From Phallusia fumigata (Eukaryota > Chordata > Ascidiacea > Phlebobranchia > Ascidiidae), in the NCBI GenBank assembly GCA_008931825.1, contig QXVZ01012247.1:1-23809 (forward strand): a stretch of DNA of 23,809 nucleotides. Reading direction: 5' to 3'. The position numbers and the translations under genes were made by a program. Shown here in pieces: positions 20,901 through 23,809 of the stretch. Under the pieces are notes generated by a model that saw only the letters and a program-made list of their open reading frames with translations, did no database searches and was not told the DNA's origin. Every line of letters begins with the position of its first letter. Position 1 is the first letter of the stretch.

Positions 20901-21591
20901 CAACTTCATTTCCTTCATTGTCAGAGTTCTGCAAAGGCCGAGTTTCATGATTGTGCAGATTAAAGTTTTCTGACAAGGAAAACAACATCATGCTGTTTCT
21001 GTTGGGATCTGTATTACATTCTTCAGATTCCAAAACATCATCAACAAGCATAGAAAAGGGGTCAATCACTTCAACCTCACTAGCATCTTCAAGGGCATTT
21101 TTTACTTCAGCAAGGTTTAACTCCATCTCCTTGGTATCAGGTTGAGGCCTTGGGCTAACAGATGTTTCTTGGTTTTGGACTGGTTTGCTTGCTTCCAATT
21201 TTGAATGCACATCTGAAACAGCTTGCAGCTGACATGCCATAGCAAGCAAAGCTGTGTGTACATCACTTACAAAGTTGCTTACTTGGTCAAAGTCCACAGA
21301 CTTAACTGAATGAGAGACATACAGGCCTGCTTGTTGGTTCTGCTCACAAGGTGTTGGTGCAGCACAAATTCCATGATTGAGGGATGGATTCAAAGGGTTA
21401 AACTGTTCATTAAAACTAACTGAATATGGGCGCCATTTCTCAGATAAAGAATTAATTGAAATATGTACCTCAAAGTGACTTGAAGACGCATCATGTTCTG
21501 ATAACTTTTCCGACCATAAAAACATGTCTTCATGTACTGACTTCAAATCCTTTCTGACAAATTTCTGTTCCTTATGGCTACTATCAGCCAT
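5478..21591 (-). CDS. SORBS: Sorbin/vinexin-family adhesion adaptor, long isoform (SoHo + 3 SH3)
   Basis: Fourteen minus-strand exons: 21591-18771, 13527-12805, 12262-12214, 11729-11621, 11442-11353, 9780-9703, 9512-9480, 9172-9138, 8478-8387, 8065-8010, 7638-7459, 7176-7031, 6449-6229, 5974-5478. Every junction keeps phase; the total is 5130 nt, 1709 aa plus stop. The start is fixed by an in-frame TAA two codons upstream in this allele. Order in the protein: acidic disordered region (1-940), a second acidic region (942-1181), a sorbin-homology-like segment (about 1218-1300), a Pro/Ser linker, then SH3-1 (about 1370-1422), SH3-2 (about 1439-1491) and SH3-3 (about 1652-1706). Known SORBS proteins (ponsin/CAP, vinexin, ArgBP2) sit at focal adhesions and Z-discs. 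There their SH3 domains bind vinculin, paxillin, SOS and Abl/Cbl. The triple SH3 order and sequence match this family closely. The intron between exons 1 and 2 contains a foreign RASA block that I attribute to assembly. Exon 1 has no family-level match I recognise, but its phase-1 donor fits exon 2. Confidence 0.82.
6229..7176 (-). CDS. SORBS: SORBS exons encoding SH3-2 and the following linker
   Basis: Exon 7176-7031 carries [20 protein letters not shown] and stops inside the Trp codon of DANW at an AATTG donor followed by GTGGGT. Exon 6449-6229 resumes with [19 protein letters not shown]. Splitting the codon this way restores the NWYxGKI signature of SORBS SH3-2; reading straight on would give an extra Trp and break the domain. 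The linker afterwards is rich in Ser, Thr and Pro ([20 protein letters not shown]), a likely phosphorylation segment. The 581-bp intron 6450-7030 shows nothing else. Confidence 0.9.
7459..7638 (-). CDS. SORBS: SORBS exon encoding SH3-1
   Basis: A single 60-codon, phase-0 exon carries an entire SH3 domain. It contains ARAKFDF at the ALYDY position, a [10 protein letters not shown]-loop, DDNWY with the ligand-binding Trp, and [10 protein letters not shown] with the conserved Pro and Tyr. The ARAKFDF...SKEL start is highly characteristic of SORBS SH3-1. Key binding residues are intact. Confidence 0.92.
8387..9172 (-). CDS. SORBS: SORBS linker exons between SoHo and SH3-1
   Basis: Exon 9172-9138 (35 nt, phase 0 to 2) encodes [11 protein letters not shown]. 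Exon 8478-8387 (92 nt) encodes [18 protein letters not shown] and continues to AYRNAMS. A third linker exon follows at 8065-8010 ([18 protein letters not shown]). The region is basic, proline- and serine-rich and without a fold. The 659-bp intron 8479-9137 holds no further exon that I can support. Confidence 0.7.
9480..11729 (-). CDS. SORBS: SORBS sorbin-homology exons
   Basis: Four exons (11729-11621, 11442-11353, 9780-9703, 9512-9480) encode the candidate SoHo region. The first contains [11 protein letters not shown], comparable to the Y-x-Y-Q-P-G block of human SORBS. The third and fourth give [14 protein letters not shown] and RGTIWDME, which align in spacing with the W-Y-K-F-F...KPPPKKIWDY segment of SORBS1. 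In that family this region binds flotillin and targets the protein to lipid rafts. Similarity is patchy, so the SoHo call is an inference supported by order and phase (2, 0, 0, 0). Confidence 0.65.
9781..11352. other. SORBS: Large SORBS intron (1.6 kb)
   Basis: No in-phase exon found. It holds a GC-rich stretch around 10850 with a 12-bp perfect palindrome GCCGGCGCCGGC (10852-10863), the most GC-rich spot in the intron. Several short ORFs occur on both strands but lack domains or splice support. Confidence 0.5.
11730..12804. other. SORBS: SORBS introns with contig join at 12722
   Basis: Two introns (11730-12213 and 12263-12804) flank the 49-nt exon 12262-12214, which encodes [15 protein letters not shown]. 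The right-hand intron contains a single N at 12722. Unlike the other Ns in the window, the sequences on its two sides do not repeat each other, so sequence may be missing there. No other coding segment is supported. Confidence 0.55.
12805..13527 (-). CDS. SORBS: SORBS exon 2: shared acidic linker
   Basis: This 723-nt exon follows a CTATCATTAG acceptor (phase 1) and ends before GTAACA, also phase 1. It encodes 240 complete codons: a short basic start ([12 protein letters not shown]), a long acidic stretch with [14 protein letters not shown], then EKDLSLQLL, reminiscent of the EKDLSL segment of human SORBS1. It accepts both exon 1a and exon 1b. The exon lies on the small contig bounded by the N at 12722 and the N at 14074. 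Confidence 0.7.
13750..14073. repeat. Contig-end overlap, copy A
   Basis: These 324 bases match 15629-15952 base for base except two adjacent substitutions (GT at 13863-13864 against AC at 15742-15743). Copy A ends exactly at the N at 14074. The partner starts two bases after the N at 15627. The pattern is that of two contigs sharing an unmerged overlap. Confidence 0.88.
14074..14074. other. Contig join (N)
   Basis: A single ambiguous base separates the end of overlap copy A from the RASA-bearing block. The open frame of the preceding sequence and the RASA intron do not continue across it. Confidence 0.8.
14216..15443 (-). pseudogene. RASA2/3: Partial RASA2/RASA3-type Ras GAP, exons cut off by contig ends (misplaced block)
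   Basis: Six phase-consistent exons: 15443-15361, 15293-15140, 14983-14880, 14755-14657, 14600-14441, 14370-14216. They encode about 251 residues. The first supplies [12 protein letters not shown], the end of the linker before C2B. The next three give a C2 domain with [31 protein letters not shown] and [15 protein letters not shown]. Then come [16 protein letters not shown] and [15 protein letters not shown]...YRT, the entry to the RasGAP domain. These match human RASA3 motif for motif. In the family, tandem C2 domains, a GAP domain and a PH/Btk domain turn off Ras and Rap at the membrane. Here C2A, the catalytic GAP core and PH are absent because the block ends at Ns on both sides. The reading frame is intact, so this is a truncated piece of a real gene, not a decayed one. 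Confidence 0.88.
15627..15627. other. Contig join (N)
   Basis: Right boundary of the 1552-bp RASA block. The sequence immediately after it repeats the 324 bases that precede the N at 14074. Confidence 0.8.
15629..15952. repeat. Contig-end overlap, copy B
   Basis: Partner of 13750-14073. After the shared part the sequence continues uninterrupted into the SORBS intron. Collapsing copies A and B would remove the RASA block and restore a continuous intron between SORBS exons 1 and 2. Confidence 0.88.
16922..17093 (-). CDS. SORBS: Alternative first exon 1b with LD-like motif (short SORBS isoform)
   Basis: The exon runs from the first ATG at 17093 to a phase-1 donor (CTTTGGG followed by GTAATT) and encodes 57 residues starting [10 protein letters not shown]. 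The donor phase matches the SORBS exon-2 acceptor at 13527, completing a Gly codon; the spliced isoform would be 826 aa. Residues 24-31 read LDMLVNTL, which fits the LDxLLxxL pattern of paxillin-type LD motifs except for Val in place of the second Leu. The surrounding 2 kb is CpG-rich compared with both flanks, consistent with a promoter. The alternative is the first exon of an unrelated nested gene whose next exon I failed to find. Confidence 0.5.
17371..17395. repeat. Perfect 11-bp inverted repeat with 3-bp spacer
   Basis: The arms are TATGTCAACAA and TTGTTGACATA around GCT. Each arm contains GTCAACA, a forkhead-type (FOX) core, so the element presents two convergent FOX-like sites. It lies 278 bp upstream of the exon 1b ATG. 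It could also fold as a short hairpin. Function is inferred from sequence alone. Confidence 0.45.
18771..21591 (-). CDS. SORBS: SORBS exon 1a: 940-residue acidic disordered N-terminus
   Basis: A single 2.8-kb exon, very rich in Glu, Asp, Ser, Asn and Val, with no folded domain I recognise. Visible elements are FPPPPPPE at residues 432-439 (a textbook EVH1 ligand pattern), a basic patch with [13 protein letters not shown] near residues 790-800, two T-W-[FE]-E-S-K repeats (KTWFESK and TTWESK), and a C-terminal proline block ([17 protein letters not shown]) of the kind SH3 domains bind. The exon ends CCTAAAG followed by GTACTA, phase 1. Its reading frame stays open for 940 codons, strong evidence for coding. 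Membership in SORBS rests on phase, strand and order, so a separate gene ending 10 bases later at TGA remains possible. Confidence 0.7.
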
Positions 21592-21763
21592 TTTTTAAAA
21601 CTTAATACAACTCATATACAATACAATATCACCTAAACATAACCCATAAACAACAAACCATTTACATTAGTTAAAGTTATTTTCCTACCAAAAAAGTCTG
21701 GATGATTTTTAAAAAATGGATGATTTATAAAAAAATACAAATACTAAAAATACAAACATAGCA
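21405..21763. repeat. SORBS: Contig-end overlap at SORBS start, copy 1
   Basis: These 359 bases recur at 21765-22123 with four substitutions (21460, 21479, 21597, 21745). Copy 1 carries the intact exon 1a start and ends at the N at 21764. The divergence of about 1% suggests two haplotypes rather than sequencing error. Confidence 0.88.
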
Positions 21764-21764
21764 N
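21764..21764. other. Contig join (N)
   Basis: Single N between the two copies of the SORBS 5' segment. It breaks the second copy of the reading frame right after the residues SVSFNE. Confidence 0.8.
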
Positions 21765-22123
21765 GTTCATTAAAACTAACTGAATATGGGCGCCATTTCT
21801 CAGATAAAGAATTAATTGATATATGTACCTCAAAGTGATTTGAAGACGCATCATGTTCTGATAACTTTTCCGACCATAAAAACATGTCTTCATGTACTGA
21901 CTTCAAATCCTTTCTGACAAATTTCTGTTCCTTATGGCTACTATCAGCCATTTTTTGAAACTTAATACAACTCATATACAATACAATATCACCTAAACAT
22001 AACCCATAAACAACAAACCATTTACATTAGTTAAAGTTATTTTCCTACCAAAAAAGTCTGGATGATTTTTAAAAAATGGATGATTTATAAAAAAATACAA
22101 ATACCAAAAATACAAACATAGCA
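21765..22123. repeat. SORBS: Contig-end overlap at SORBS start, copy 2 (other allele)
   Basis: This copy repeats the start of exon 1a (codons 1-62, 21951-21766) but is cut by the N. It differs by S38N and by TAA to CAA two codons before the ATG, which opens the frame to an upstream ATG and would add MSCIKFQK. It should not be counted as a second gene. Confidence 0.85.
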
Positions 22124-23267
22124 ACACCATGGTGTAAAGTAAACTAGAGTCACAATAAACAATTTTTTACACAAAAAAGAAATAAAATTTTGAAAAGATA
22201 CTGGTTAATTGTAGCCAACAAAAATTAGATTGGATCATACAAATTATTTGAACTTTGTGCATTATCATCACTCAAAATTATTCAATTTCAGCAAAAGTGA
22301 AACACAGAACAAGTTAACAACCAATTATTAAGAAACCACTTGCGCTGGTATAAACAAATATGATAACACTGGATGCTCCTTACAGTTTTTACACCTTATT
22401 CTAACAAAAATTTTGTAACTAAAATATATTTAAAATACTTAATAACCAATTAAATAAATTTAATGAAAAAAGTAGAAATTTCTAACACAACTTGATACGT
22501 ATCTACCAACAACACAACTTACAAATGGTTATTTGTTAATATGTATTTCAACAGGTAGTCAAAATGTTGGCATTTAAACAATTTTACCGATGTCATTGCT
22601 TCGTTTAGCGCACCAAGACGCGAGTTTTAATCGGCAGTTCGGCACGTGCACAAGTAAAAGCAGCCGTCTACCTTGTTTAAAGCGATACTGCCATGGTGTA
22701 GTAGTAAAATTTACAGCAAATATACCTTCAGCACAATACATTAATGCAACCAAAAAGTTGTTTTGCCAACAGACTTCCAGACCAAATCATATCTGCATCT
22801 GCACGTACACGTGAATACTTGGACCGATCGGCAATGCCGCCAAGTGCATCGTTCCATTTCAAGTGCAGCAATCCATGACGAAAACACAAACACTGAATTT
22901 TCGACTCTCTAGCTCTCAGTTTTTTAGTGGTTAAAACATTTAGTTTATTTGCGACAAAAGAGGTAACACACATAGCATTTAAAAAAAATTACTTGAAAAC
23001 TGATTTTGGTGTATTTACGGAACCTTTTAACGGTCCTGTTTTTGCTTTTTGTTTATTTAGTGGGAAAGCCCCTGATGACGTAACTTATTGCGCAGTTCAG
23101 CAGTGGCCGTTTTCTTGGTCCCTTTGTGATGACGACTGGTAATCTGAAATTTCATTGGAATTCTGGCATCCTAAACACGGAAGTACTGCGGCCTGTACAT
23201 AAATTTGTAGGTTATTAGTGCAGTGATAAAGTTAACCAAAATAAATTTGGAAAAGAACACAATCACA
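22124..23267. promoter_or_regulatory. Divergent intergenic region between SORBS and TMEM104
   Basis: SORBS runs left and TMEM104 runs right, so this 1.1 kb should carry both promoters. Most of it is AT-rich, but 22590-22900 is CpG-rich. That block contains two perfect CACGTG E-boxes (22643-22648 and 22808-22813). A CRE-like TGACGTAA lies at 23076-23083. No TATA box stands out. No supported coding sequence lies here. Confidence 0.45.
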
Positions 23268-23809
23268 ATGTATTCACCTACTGTAAGTATTGTAAAAATA
23301 TATGTTGTATGCAAGTGGTTTATTAAATGTTTCTTTGCTAAAGGTTGGAATCATCTATGTGTTTAATCTCATTGTTGGAACTGGGGCTCTTACTTTGCCA
23401 AAGGCAATGGGTGCAGCTGGATGGCTTATTAGCTCTGTGTTACTTTGCTTTCTTGGTTTTGTAAGGTATTGAGATTAAAAGGTTTAAACAACAAACCTGT
23501 GTTGAAATTTGTACAAACCTAAAATTAAGACTATGCAACATCTGACATGTGTAAAGTTTGTAGCATGCTTGTAAAGAAACTATCTGTTTGTTATTTTAGC
23601 TATGTTACTACAACATTTGTTGTTGAAACTCTTTCGATCGCAAATGCCTGTATTCGTCAAAAAAAGAAAAATGATTTGGATCAGGTAAAAACTGAATCAA
23701 ATATTTGCACATTGCTTTTTATTATTTGTAAAATGTTGAATTTCTGAAGGATTTTGATGATGCTAGAATTTCAGATGGTAATAATGCAGCAGTCAGCAAT
23801 ATTAATGAA
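23268..23809 (+). CDS. TMEM104: TMEM104, 5' part (four exons, runs off the right edge)
   Basis: Exons 23268-23282, 23344-23465, 23600-23684 and 23750 to the edge join in phase (0, 2, 0). The translation begins MYSPT and continues VGIIYVFNLIVGTGALTLPK, AMGAAGWLISSVLLCFLGF, then VSYVTTTFVVETLSIANA, followed by a charged loop (RQKKKNDLDQ, DFDDARISDG). Human TMEM104 shows the same series (YMFNLIVGTGALTMPKA, AGWLVS, VTTTFVIEA), so the assignment is strong. It is a multi-pass membrane protein of the amino-acid/auxin permease-like superfamily; its substrate is not established to my knowledge. The visible part covers roughly the first two membrane segments. The ATG at 23268 is the only start that joins in phase to the exon at 23344. 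The 3' exons lie beyond the window. Confidence 0.9.

Noticed and set aside
21709..21981. Second MADSSHKEQ gene start, suggesting a tandem duplicate
   Set aside because: It is the overlap copy across the N at 21764, 99% identical to 21405-21763 and cut by the join, so it is an allelic contig end.

Overview
The window is nuclear DNA from an animal. It is AT-rich, its genes are split into many short GT–AG exons, and all four recognisable genes belong to metazoan adhesion, signalling or membrane families. Compact introns, chordate-type SKAP and SORBS homologues clearly diverged from the human proteins, and about 1% difference between unmerged allelic contig ends point to an invertebrate chordate. 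A Ciona-like tunicate is my best guess, but that is inference.

Layout, left to right: (1) 236-2883, minus strand: a complete 11-exon SKAP-like adaptor of 339 aa with a PH domain, multiple tyrosine motifs and no visible SH3. (2) 2884-5477: intergenic, with a hAT-like repeat terminus, a plus-strand TATA box, a perfect CRE and one orphan exon-like ORF. (3) 5478-21591, minus strand: a sorbin/vinexin (SORBS) adaptor reconstructed as 14 exons and 1709 codons. It starts with a 2.8-kb acidic disordered exon and ends with a sorbin-homology segment and three SH3 domains. A second first exon at 16922-17093 is phase-compatible with the shared exon 2 and would give an 826-aa isoform. (4) 14216-15443, minus strand: six exons of a RASA2/RASA3-type Ras GAP lying inside a SORBS intron on a piece bounded by single Ns. 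The flanking pieces share 324 bp of near-identical sequence, so this block is very probably misplaced by assembly. (5) 23268 to the right edge, plus strand: the first four exons of TMEM104, head-to-head with SORBS.

Exon models were built by hand from splice consensus and phase. The coding lengths of SKAP and SORBS come out exactly divisible by three with a start and a terminal stop, which supports them. SKAP and SORBS proteins both work downstream of Src-family kinases and integrin or actin adhesion. The RASA fragment cannot be used as neighbourhood evidence.

The Ns at 12722, 14074, 15627 and 21764 mark contig joins. Two of the apparent repeats (13750-14073 with 15629-15952, and 21405-21763 with 21765-22123) are unmerged contig overlaps rather than biological duplications. 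I found no tRNA, rRNA, CRISPR array or intact transposon.
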